This document shows positions 1 to 8,100 of a stretch of 20,880 bases of DNA, piece by piece. The notes beneath the pieces are model-generated. The model saw only the letters and a program-made list of their open reading frames with translations, searched no databases and was not told the DNA's origin. The position numbers and the translations under genes are program-made. Source of the DNA: a virus; IMG/VR virus record IMGVR_UViG_3300037502_000112, positions 1 to 20,880 of that record; one strand, written 5' to 3'. Each line of letters starts with the position of its first letter. The first letter of the stretch is position 1.

Positions 1-140
1 AAGATTTCACCTGCAACACCCCGGCTGGGCGTGTGAGCTTTGGTGATCCTGGCCGCGACTATGTGAAGACCGACGGGATCAAGATCCGTGGGACTGGCGC
101 AGCAACCAAGGGCGTAATGGCTAGAGGGCCGATGGCGTGA
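1..140 (+). CDS. 3' end of a small phage protein of unknown function (partial)
   Basis: An open frame runs in from the left edge, with codons in phase with position 3, and stops at TGA 138-140. The 46 visible residues are Gly/Arg/Lys-rich and end in KGVMARGPMA. From memory, this kind of C-terminus belongs to a small, common, uncharacterised phage protein found near adaptor genes. The stop overlaps the GTG start of the next gene, so the two are probably translationally coupled. The start lies outside the window and no function can be assigned. Confidence 0.7.
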   Translation, partial: DFTCNTPAGRVSFGDPGRDYVKTDGIKIRGTGAATKGVMARGPMA

Positions 141-793
141 ACTACACAGAATTGACCGCTGCAATTAAGGGCTACGCAGAGAATGACTTCCCAGAAACAG
201 TGGGATCGTTTACCTCTGCCAGCCAGATAGCTACGTTTGTCGAACAAGCAGAGCAGCGGATCTACAATTCAATTCAGATTCTTGCCCTGCGGAAGAACTC
301 TACTGGCACGGTTACTGGTGGAAATCAGTATTTGACCGCCCCCGTGGATTGGTTGGCAACATTTTCTCTGGCGGTTATTGACCCCGTGACTGGCGAGTAC
401 GAATACCTGCTGGACAAGGATGTGAACTTCATCCGCCAGGCGTATCCATATCCGACGACATCGGGCAAGCCTCTGTACTACGGCCTATGGGATGAGAACA
501 CGTTCATCCTGGGGCCGACGCCGGACGCCAACTATACGATGGAACTGCACTACTTCTATTATCCCGAGTCGATTGTGACGGCTGGAACGTCTTGGCTTGG
601 GGATAACTTTGATTCGGTGCTGCTGTACGGTGCTCTGCTGGAGGCCGCGGCGTTCATGAAGAGCGAACCGGATACGATTGCCAACTATACGGCCCGGTAC
701 AACGAGGCCATGAGCGTTTTGAAACAGCTTAGCGAAGGCAAGAACCGGTCAGACGCCTACCGTAATGGCCAGATTAGAGTGCCGATTAGATGA
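137..793 (+). CDS. Probable head-to-tail adaptor protein (SU10 adaptor / T7 gp11-like)
   Basis: This 218-residue protein starts at GTG 137, inside the TGA of the upstream gene, behind a weak AGAGGG at 123-128. The N-terminal half is helical, with an early segment (ASQIATFVEQAEQRIYN) typical of phage adaptor proteins that dock on the portal. A beta-rich middle follows (DWLATFSLAVIDP, then LYYGLWDENTFILGPTPDA), and the C-terminal helix (YTARYNEAMSVLKQLSEGKN) ends the protein. This layout and length resemble the short-tailed phage adaptor family (SU10-type, functionally like T7 gp11), which forms a 12-subunit ring below the portal. The assignment is from remembered family pattern, not an alignment. 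It ends in an ATGA overlap with the next gene. A head-completion protein of another type is the main alternative. Confidence 0.72.
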   Translation: MNYTELTAAIKGYAENDFPETVGSFTSASQIATFVEQAEQRIYNSIQILALRKNSTGTVTGGNQYLTAPVDWLATFSLAVIDPVTGEYEYLLDKDVNFIRQAYPYPTTSGKPLYYGLWDENTFILGPTPDANYTMELHYFYYPESIVTAGTSWLGDNFDSVLLYGALLEAAAFMKSEPDTIANYTARYNEAMSVLKQLSEGKNRSDAYRNGQIRVPIR

Positions 794-1206
794 TCACTCA
801 AACACAGACCACGTCGTTCAAAGAGGAACTCTACGAGGGTATCCACGATCTTTTGACCGACACCATCAAGATCGCTCTCTACACCGCCAACGCCGATCTA
901 GGGGCATCCACGACGGTCTATACCACGGACCAAGAAGTCACTGGAACAGGCTACACCGCCGGGGGAGTTACTGTAACAAATGTTACAGTGGAATCGTCTG
1001 GAACAACCGCGTATGTGAGCTTCGACAATCCTCAGTGGACCGGGGCGTCATTTACCTGCCGAGGCGCTTTGATATACAACTCCAGCAAGGCAAATAGATC
1101 CATAGCAGTCCTAAACTTTGGCAACGACAAGATTGTGACCAACGGAACATTCACGGTCACGATGCCTGCCAACACGGCTACAACCGCCCTGATAAGGTCT
1201 CAATAA
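790..1206 (+). CDS. Small beta-rich virion-like protein, unknown function
   Basis: This 138-residue protein starts in an ATGA overlap with the adaptor gene. A short N-terminal helix (SFKEELYEGIHDLL) is followed by almost pure beta sequence rich in Thr, Val and Gly, with the landmarks IKIALYTANADLG, GYTAGGVTV, FTCRGALIYN and NGTFTVTMPANT. Such proteins recur among phage structural genes and are thought to be virion components, but I know of no defined role. The landmarks line up loosely with the protein at 2074-2541 (KMALFRTSS, GGYVSGGKA, LTNIRYAVITYG), so the two are likely distant paralogues. It ends in a TAATG overlap with the next gene. A perfect inverted repeat lies inside it at 970-989. 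Confidence 0.7.
   Translation: MITQTQTTSFKEELYEGIHDLLTDTIKIALYTANADLGASTTVYTTDQEVTGTGYTAGGVTVTNVTVESSGTTAYVSFDNPQWTGASFTCRGALIYNSSKANRSIAVLNFGNDKIVTNGTFTVTMPANTATTALIRSQ
970..989. repeat. Perfect 8-bp inverted repeat with 4-nt loop
   Basis: ACTGTAAC at 970-977 and GTTACAGT at 982-989 are separated by AAAT. The site is inside the coding sequence and encodes T-V-T-N-V-T-V. A near-identical 7-bp version occurs at 14337-14354. It may be a protein-binding half-site pair or simply a by-product of complementary Val-Thr codons. Confidence 0.5.
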
Positions 1207-2072
1207 TGTTTGCTTCGTTCTTCTCCGAGCCACCGACGGTAGTGGTATCTCAGATTCCTCCGACTCAGCACGAAACCTGGATGCCAGCGGAAGACTTTGA
1301 GATGTGTGGGTCGCTGAACGTAGACCTGGACCTTCTGAAAAAGAACGTCGAGACCAACATTAGGAAGGGTTTCCAGCAGATCGTTCCCCATCCGACTAAC
1401 GAGGTGGAGGCAATGATTGTTGGGGGCGGACCGTCCTTGCGTGAGTACATTCAAGAAATTAAGAGCCTGCGCCGCCAGGGTGTAAAGCTCATTACTTTGA
1501 ACAACGCTTACCAATACTGTATCGACGCGGGGGTGATGCCCTCTGCGATGGTCATGGTAGACGCCAGGCCGTTCAATGCACGGTTTGTAGAAAACATCGT
1601 CCCGGACTGTAAATATTTTATTGCATCGCAATGTGACCCGACGGTCTTTGACAAGCTGCCCAAGGATCGGACATATATCTGGCACACCAGCGCGGAAGAG
1701 ATTAGTGACATTCTGGCGACCGAATACGCCAATTGGTATCCCGTTCCTGGCGGTTCTACCGTCTTGTTGCGGACCTTACCTTTGTTTAGAATGTTGGGAT
1801 TCAAGCGGTTTCATATCTTTGGATGTGATTCCTGTTTGGAAGATGGAGCGCACCATGCTTACGAGCAGCAAGAAAATGATGATCAGATGGTCATTCCTGT
1901 GCGTGTCGGCGGCAAAGTTTTTCACTGTAATCCGTGGATGGTTTCGCAGGCCAAAGAGTTTATTGACTTGATCGCCTGCATGGGTGATGTGATGGAGTTG
2001 GAAATCTACGGCGGATTACTCCGTCAAATTTTGGAAACTGGCGCTTCTCGCGCAGACTTAGAGGAGATTTAA
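1206..2072 (+). CDS. MptE/Maf-like DUF115 enzyme (transferase-like)
   Basis: This 288-residue protein starts at ATG 1206, sharing one base with the upstream TAA. It carries the signature of the DUF115/MptE-like family: a nucleotide-binding-type loop VGGGPSLRE at residues 72-80, DARPFN at 119-124, GGSTVLLR at 182-189, FGCDS at 205-209 and HHAYEQ at 216-221. Known members include archaeal 6-hydroxymethylpterin diphosphokinase MptE and the bacterial Maf flagellin glycosyltransferases. Phage copies are widespread and uncharacterised. The length fits the core domain alone, without the long extensions of Maf. It sits between two structural-type genes, so a virion-modifying role is possible, but the substrate cannot be read from the sequence. 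Confidence 0.75.
   Translation: MFASFFSEPPTVVVSQIPPTQHETWMPAEDFEMCGSLNVDLDLLKKNVETNIRKGFQQIVPHPTNEVEAMIVGGGPSLREYIQEIKSLRRQGVKLITLNNAYQYCIDAGVMPSAMVMVDARPFNARFVENIVPDCKYFIASQCDPTVFDKLPKDRTYIWHTSAEEISDILATEYANWYPVPGGSTVLLRTLPLFRMLGFKRFHIFGCDSCLEDGAHHAYEQQENDDQMVIPVRVGGKVFHCNPWMVSQAKEFIDLIACMGDVMELEIYGGLLRQILETGASRADLEEI
2061..2066 (+). promoter_or_regulatory. Ribosome binding site for the gene at 2074
   Basis: GAGGAG lies 7 nt before ATG 2074 and inside the last codons of the upstream gene. It supports this start. Confidence 0.6.
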
Positions 2073-2073
2073 A

Positions 2074-2541
2074 ATGGCTGCAACCGCATGGCAACTGTAT
2101 AACACTGCTAAACGCTACATCGGCAACGGGACGATTGAACTCGGTGCTGGTAACTTCAAGATGGCGCTGTTCCGTACTTCCAGTAATGCTTCGACCTTTA
2201 CCCTCAGCACGTTTGGTTCGTTGACGGCTCAGATTTCTGCGACCGGCGGATACGTGAGTGGTGGTAAAGCTCTTGTTCCGGCTACCGGCCAATGGACAAC
2301 GGGTGCATCGGCCAAGCAGATGAAGTTCACCTACTCGACAGTAGGACTGACCTTTACCGCTTCTGGTGCTTCGTTAACAAACATCCGGTACGCTGTGATT
2401 ACGTATGGAGCATCGGCTGCTGTGGCTTCCGCCCGTAAGTTGGTCTGCTTCTGCCAGCTATCGAGCGCACAGTTTACTGTCACGTCGCCCAATACTCTTA
2501 CGGTTCTCCCGGCTGCTACTGGCGTCTTCACCCTTACCTAA
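2074..2541 (+). CDS. Beta-rich virion-like protein, unknown function
   Basis: This 155-residue protein starts at ATG 2074 behind GAGGAG at 2061-2066. The N-terminus (WQLYNTAKRYIGNG) precedes Ser/Thr/Ala-rich beta sequence including FKMALFRTSS, GGYVSGGKALVPA, IRYAVITYGA and FTVTSPNTLTVLPA. From memory, proteins with this pattern are common in phage structural operons and are described only as hypothetical or structural. The order of landmarks resembles that of the 790-1206 protein, suggesting distant duplication on either side of the MptE-like gene. No signal peptide or membrane segment is present. A decoration, neck or tail-surface protein is a guess. Confidence 0.72.
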   Translation: MAATAWQLYNTAKRYIGNGTIELGAGNFKMALFRTSSNASTFTLSTFGSLTAQISATGGYVSGGKALVPATGQWTTGASAKQMKFTYSTVGLTFTASGASLTNIRYAVITYGASAAVASARKLVCFCQLSSAQFTVTSPNTLTVLPAATGVFTLT

Positions 2542-2557
2542 ACAGTAAGGGGGCAAG

Positions 2558-3526
2558 ATGTTTGCACAAGCCCCGTTTTCGGGTGCCCCTTTTGCATCTG
2601 AAGAGGGGGTATTTCAATATGTAGTCACACCGGCTACAGGGACAGTTGTCGTTGCTGGAGTTGCACCAGCCGTTAGGGTTGATACGTTTGTAACTCCAGG
2701 CGTGGGGCAGATTGTTGTTGCTGGGTCTGCTCCAGATGTATTCCAAGCCTTTGCTATTACTCCTGGAGCGGGGAGTCTTACCCTTGCAGGGTTTGCTCCT
2801 ACTATTACTGGCGAGGGCCAGATTGCTCCTGCAACGGGAAATATATCTATACAAGGTCACGCGCCAAGCCTTGAAAGAACATTTGATATTGAAGTTGGTA
2901 CAGGGGCAATCTCTGTACAAGGTAACGCACCTATAATTTCAGAGACTGGACTTGTAAAAACAGTTACTGGAGCAATTAGCACACAAGGTTTTGCGCCAAG
3001 TGTTGTATCTGGAAGTGTTGTTACACCGGATGTAGGATCGCTTGTTATTGTTGGTGAAACGCCGGCAATCCTCAGAGAGACGATTATCTCTCCGACTGGT
3101 GGTTCAGTCATTGTCGGATCCGCTCCAAGCGTAGTAGTTGCAGGTCAGATCACGATACCGGGCACGGGATCATTAGTAGCTACAGGAGCTGCACCTCAGA
3201 TAAACCTTGCAATTATTCCTGGTAGTGGTGCGGCGAACATTCAAGGACAGGTGCCGGACTCTGGGCAATCAATCGTTACAACACCAGCAGGGGCAAACCT
3301 TTCACTTGTAGGGGCTGCCCCGATTACGGCGCTAGGTCGAGATATAGTTCCAGGCACAGGTGCGATAACATCGGCAACAAGCGCACCTGATGTGGTGCAA
3401 AGCGCAGTCATAACACCGGGAACAGCAAACGTAGTAATAGTGACTTTTGCTCCCAAACGGCAGAGTCCAAATTGGGTCGTAATCAACGACGCGCAGAATC
3501 CGAATTGGATACCGATTGCCGCATAG
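2558..3526 (+). CDS. Fibre-like protein made of 13 repeats of about 22 residues
   Basis: This 322-residue protein starts at ATG 2558 behind AAGGGGG (2547-2553). After a short N-terminus (MFAQAPFSGAPF) it consists of about 13 copies of a 21-23-residue unit with the pattern (I/V)TPGxGxxxxxGxAPxv. Early copies are clean, for example ITPGAGSLTLAGFAPTI; later ones such as IIPGSGAANIQGQVP are degenerate. The C-terminus is a non-repetitive cap with two NW motifs (SPNWVVINDAQNPNWIPIAA). Regular Gly/Pro turns alternating with short hydrophobic strands suggest an elongated beta-solenoid or beta-roll stalk. That is inference, as no catalytic motif is visible. Two copies of the same unit close the protein at 16096-16989, which ties the two into one virion substructure or shared lineage. 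The gene opens the fibre cluster. Confidence 0.75.
   Translation: MFAQAPFSGAPFASEEGVFQYVVTPATGTVVVAGVAPAVRVDTFVTPGVGQIVVAGSAPDVFQAFAITPGAGSLTLAGFAPTITGEGQIAPATGNISIQGHAPSLERTFDIEVGTGAISVQGNAPIISETGLVKTVTGAISTQGFAPSVVSGSVVTPDVGSLVIVGETPAILRETIISPTGGSVIVGSAPSVVVAGQITIPGTGSLVATGAAPQINLAIIPGSGAANIQGQVPDSGQSIVTTPAGANLSLVGAAPITALGRDIVPGTGAITSATSAPDVVQSAVITPGTANVVIVTFAPKRQSPNWVVINDAQNPNWIPIAA
2621..3457 (+). repeat. 13 tandem degenerate 63-69-nt coding repeats
   Basis: The repeats are visible only at protein level: PGxG followed by GxAP every 21-23 residues. DNA identity between neighbours is low, so the array is old rather than recently expanded. Confidence 0.7.
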
Positions 3527-3536
3527 AGGATAGATC

Positions 3537-5120
3537 ATGCCACTTGTACTAAAAGACAGAGTTAAAGAGACTACGACAACCACCAGCACGGGCAGTTATA
3601 CGCTCGCTGGGGCGGTCGGTGGATACCAGGCATTCTCCGTCATCGGGAATGGAAATACGACGTACTACGCGGTTACAAATGGGACAGACTGGGAAGTGGG
3701 CATTGGAACCTACACTTTGTCTGGTACTGTACTTAGCCGTGACACAATCTTAGAGTCATCTAATTCAGGCAACGCCGTTAACTGGAGCGCAGGAACTAAG
3801 GAGATCTTCTGTACTTATCCAGCCGAGCGTTCGATGTATGTGGATGGCACGACGATTACGCCAGCTATATCAGCCAGGCTTGGGTTTACTAACCTAGCCC
3901 AAGGTTCTGCGCTTTCTGTTTTAGGGGTTACTGGTAACGCCACTGCGGATAACGCAAGCATAGCTGCTGGTACAGACAACCAAGTTCTTCGTAGGTCTGG
4001 TACATCAGTAGCGTTTGGTGCAGTCAACCTTGCGTCAACAGATGCTGTCACTGGAGATCTTCCATTCTCTAATCTTGCCCAAGGTTCTGCTCTGTCAGTT
4101 CTTGGTGTAACAGGTAACGCAACGGCAGACAACGCCAGTATTGCGGCAGGAACGGATCACCAGGTACTTCGTAGGTCTGGAACGACTGTAGCGTTTGGTG
4201 CGGTTAACCTTGCTCAGTCAGCGGCTGTAACAGGAACCCTTGCAGTAACTAATGGTGGTACTGGCATAACTTCGTTTGGTTCTGGTGTAGCTACATGGCT
4301 AGGAACGCCGTCTTCCGCTAACCTTGCAGCGGCTGTAACAGATGAAACGGGTTCAGGCGCTCTTGTATTTGCTAACACCCCAACCCTAGTCACACCGGTA
4401 CTTGGTGCTGCGACGGGTACTTCGTTAGCGCTTACCGGGGGATCGCTCACCACCCGTCCTGCTGCAACGCAAGATGGTGTCGTGGTAGCCGGTCGTGCAG
4501 GTGGCACATCTACTTATAACGTCACAATTACTCCAACAACGCTTAGTGCAAGCCGGACATTAACTCTGGCTAACGGGGATACAACGCTTCAAGCCGGTAC
4601 GATGGCTGTAACGGGCACGGGGTTAGGGCAGTTCGCTTCTACCACCTCTTCGCAGTTGGCGGGTGTTATTAGTGATGAAACAGGCTCAGGCTCTCTAGTC
4701 TTTGCCACTTCACCTACCCTTGTAACTCCAGTCCTCGGCACCCCCACGTCAGGAACTCTGAGCAACTGTACGGTTGATGGTACGGATGCTGTTGGGTTTA
4801 GGAATACGCCGATCAACTCGCAGTCTGCCGCCTACACCTTGGTGCTTGCTGACGCTGGTAAAACAATCCTGCACCCCATCTCGGACAACAACGCACGGAC
4901 ATTTACAATACCGGCTAACTCAAGCGTGGCGTATCCAGTAGGTACAGTCATTACCTTTGTGAACCTTATCAACACCGTGACGATTGCAATCACTTCTGAC
5001 ACGATGTATTTGGCTGGCCCAGGAACCACGGGGTCACGGACTTTAGCGGCGTATGGGGTTGCAAGTGCAGTTAAGGTGACATCGACCTCCTGGGTTATAT
5101 CTGGCAACGGCCTTACTTAA
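3537..5120 (+). CDS. Tail fibre protein with internal 60-residue duplication
   Basis: This 527-residue protein starts at ATG 3537 with AGAGGAT just upstream. The N-terminal ~100 residues (MPLVLKDRVKETTTTTSTGS, then AVNWSAGTKEIFCTYPAE) match a domain I recall at the virion-proximal end of many phage fibres. Residues 117-167 and 177-227 are near-identical copies (NLAQGSALSVLGVTG..., DNQVLRRSGTSVAFGAVN) set 60 residues apart. Later, DETGSGALVFANTPTLVTPV and DETGSGSLVFATSPTLVTPV form a second repeated fibre motif. The C-terminal ~100 residues (SQSAAYTLVLADAGKTILHP, ending TSWVISGNGLT) form a beta-rich knob seen in other phage fibres. It lacks an S74 chaperone, unlike the second fibre at 10330. 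It probably forms a trimeric receptor-binding or shaft fibre. Confidence 0.82.
   Translation: MPLVLKDRVKETTTTTSTGSYTLAGAVGGYQAFSVIGNGNTTYYAVTNGTDWEVGIGTYTLSGTVLSRDTILESSNSGNAVNWSAGTKEIFCTYPAERSMYVDGTTITPAISARLGFTNLAQGSALSVLGVTGNATADNASIAAGTDNQVLRRSGTSVAFGAVNLASTDAVTGDLPFSNLAQGSALSVLGVTGNATADNASIAAGTDHQVLRRSGTTVAFGAVNLAQSAAVTGTLAVTNGGTGITSFGSGVATWLGTPSSANLAAAVTDETGSGALVFANTPTLVTPVLGAATGTSLALTGGSLTTRPAATQDGVVVAGRAGGTSTYNVTITPTTLSASRTLTLANGDTTLQAGTMAVTGTGLGQFASTTSSQLAGVISDETGSGSLVFATSPTLVTPVLGTPTSGTLSNCTVDGTDAVGFRNTPINSQSAAYTLVLADAGKTILHPISDNNARTFTIPANSSVAYPVGTVITFVNLINTVTIAITSDTMYLAGPGTTGSRTLAAYGVASAVKVTSTSWVISGNGLT
3885..4217 (+). repeat. Tandem 51-residue coding duplication, 180-nt period
   Basis: Copy A spans 3885-4037 and copy B 4065-4217. 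Over the 48 codons I compared from NLAQG to VNLA, 28 differ synonymously and only 2 change the residue (N to H, S to T). The protein copies are conserved while the DNA has diverged widely at third positions. Confidence 0.85.
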
Positions 5121-5128
5121 GGATCAAC

Positions 5129-8100
5129 ATGACCGGGATTCTTAATGCTCTCTTAGGTTTTCTTCGCCCATCAGCGGCGCAGCCTTACACCGTCATCCAG
5201 ACGTTCACCTCTTCGACCACATGGGTCTGCCCTTATGGTGTAACGGAGGTTGAGTATTTGGTTGTTGCTGGTGGGGGTGGTGGAGGGCAGCTAGGTGGCG
5301 GTGGAGGCGGCGCTGGTGGTTTTAGAACTGCTTCTGCATACCCAGTTGTTGCTGGTACGGCGTATACGGTTACAGTCGGTGGAGGTGGTGCCGGTGCTGC
5401 CGCTGCGCCTGTGAGTCCTTATCAGGGTCTACGAGCAACTTCTGGGTCTAATTCAGTCTTTGGTAATTCACCAAATGCTATTACCTCTGCTGGAGGTGGT
5501 GGCGGTGGTTCATACGGTCAACCCACTAATAATAGCCGTGGGGGTAGTGGCGGTAGCGGTGGTGGCGGTGCTATTGATACGTCAACAAATATCGCAGAAA
5601 TTGGCGGGGCCGGTAATACGCCTTCTGTAGCCCCTGCTCCTTCGCAAGGAAATGGCGGGGGCACGTCTTACCGCAATTCTTCTCCAAGTTGGGTATTAGG
5701 TGGTGGTGGTGGTGGTGCTAGTGCTGTTGGGGCGACTTCACCCTCTACCGGCCCTGCTGGTGCAGGTGGTAATGGTACAGCGTCTACTATCTCTGGAACT
5801 TCCGTTACTTATGCTGGTGGCGGTGGTGGCGGTGGTGATCCACGGGCACCAAATACAGCCGGAGGAACTGGAGGTACAGGTGGTGGTGCTAATGGTGGTG
5901 GATCACCAGGCGTTGCAGGTAGCTCAGCACCGGAAAATACCGGCGGTGGTGGCGGTGGCGGCAGTGGTTCGCTTGTTCCTTTGGCATCAGCAGCAGGTGG
6001 CGCAGGCGGCTCTGGCATTGTCATCATCAAATACACGGTCACTCCTGCGACTACGATTGACGTAGTTCAGACCTTTACATCATCTGGCAACTGGACTGCC
6101 CCTGAAGGGGTGACAAGTGTTGAGTACCTTGTGGTTGCTGGTGGGGGTGGGGGGGCTAGGCAACAGGGTGGCGGAGGCGGAGCAGGCGGATTTAGAACTG
6201 GAACTGGACTTTCTGTTACCGCAGGTACTTCATACACTGTAACTGTTGGTGCAGGCGGTGCTGCCGCTACTGGAAATGCGCCCAATAATCAAGGGAGTCC
6301 TGGCGCAAATTCCGTATTTGGAAATGCACCCAGCGCCATTACATCTGCTGGTGGGGGTAACGGGGCTAGTTTTGATACAAATGGCGGGAACGGTGGATCA
6401 GGCGGCGGTGCTGGAGGTTTTTTAACGACACAGGGGCTTGGCGGCTCTGGTAATACTCCCGTTACATCGCCATCTCAGGGAAATAATGGGGGCAATGGTT
6501 TCACATCTGGAAGTCCCAACAATAGACCATCTGGAGGTGGCGGCGGTGCTAGTGCGGTAGGTGGTAATGCAACATCTCCCGCATCTGGCAATGGTGGTAA
6601 TGGAACTGCGTCCACTATATCTGGATCATCTGTCACTTATGCAGGTGGTGGTGGCGGTGGGATGGGATCTAGTGGAGGATCGGCTGGTTCAGGAGGTTCT
6701 GGCGGAGGCGGCGCTGGAGGAAAAGCCCCTGCTGTTGGAAGTGCTGGAACCGCTAACACAGGCGGAGGCGGAGGCGGCGCTGGAGATGACAACATTGCTG
6801 CTGGCGCAGGCGGCTCCGGCATTGTCATTCTCAAGTGGACTCAAGCCTTACAGGTCACAAACACCTTTACATCTTCAGGAACATGGGTAGCCCCACCAGG
6901 GGTCAGCACGGTGGAGTATCTCGTCGTGGCTGGCGGGGGTGGGGGTGGCTATGTCGGTGGTGGTGGAGGTGCTGGTGGATTTAGAACGGGGACAGGTCTT
7001 TCTGTTACCCCAGGTACTTCTTATCCAGTTACTGTTGGTGCCGGTGGTGCGGGTAAAAATTCATCAGTAAAAGCTGATTCTGGAACATCTTCAACATTCA
7101 GCACAATTACTTCTGCGGGGGGCGGTGGCGGTGGTTCTTACATAAATAACCCTTCGGCAGCAGTTGCTACGGGAGCAGATGGAGGTTCTGGTGGTGGCGG
7201 CACTCTTAAAGACGGGCCGGCTGCGTTTGGCCCAGGCGGTACAGGAAATACACCTTCTGTTTCGCCAAGCCAAGGAAACAACGGAGGTTCAGGAATTTAT
7301 GGCCCTACCCTATTTGGTGGCGGAGGTGGCGGTGGCGCATCCGCAGTAGGGCAGTCAGCAAGTGGTTCTCCAGCACGAGGTGGCGGTAACGGCACAGCAT
7401 CCTCTATTTCTGGCACATCAGTAACGTATTCCGGTGGTGGAGGTGGTGGCGGTCATAGTGGGGGTGGAACTACAGGTGGTACAGGCGGTACAGGTGGTGG
7501 TGGAAATGGTGGTAATGCAACTCCAGCCGCTACTGCTGGAGGTAATGGCACAGATAACACAGGTGGTGGTGCTGGTGGAGGCGGTTGGAATGCACCAACG
7601 TCAGCAACTGGTGGCAACGGCGGCTCCGGTATCGTGATCCTTAAATACCTCTCCAAGCCCAATTTCCAAATCTTCCAGGCTACTAGCACATGGGTATGCC
7701 CAACGGGGGTTACTGAAGTTGAGTACCTAGTAGTGGCTGGCGGGGGTGGGGGTGGTTCTGTTTTTGGTGGTGGGGGTGGCGCAGGAGGTTTTAGAACTGG
7801 TACAGCCCAGCCTGTGGTTGCAGGAACTGCTTATACGGTGACTGTTGGTGCAGGTGGTAATGCTGCGCTTGCACGAGGAACACGAGGTTCCGCTGGTACA
7901 AATTCTGTTTTTGGTAATGCTCCGTCTGCAATTACTTCAGCAGGCGGTGGTGGAGGTGGTTCTTATTCCAGTCCTATCGATGCGAATGTGTCTACCGGAC
8001 AGGATGGTGGGTCTGGTGGTGGCGGCACTATAGGATTTACATCACCATCTACATTTACAGCATATTCAGGTGGAGCAGGCAATACCCCAAGTGTTAGTCC

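Noticed and set aside
1200-1804. Antisense open frames of 98-161 residues across the MptE-like gene
   Set aside because: The + strand frame has clear family motifs throughout, and the antisense products show none.
6410-6424. GC-rich stretch followed by a T run, looking like a terminator
   Set aside because: It is inside the adhesin frame (GGAGGFLTT) with no stable inverted repeat before the T run.
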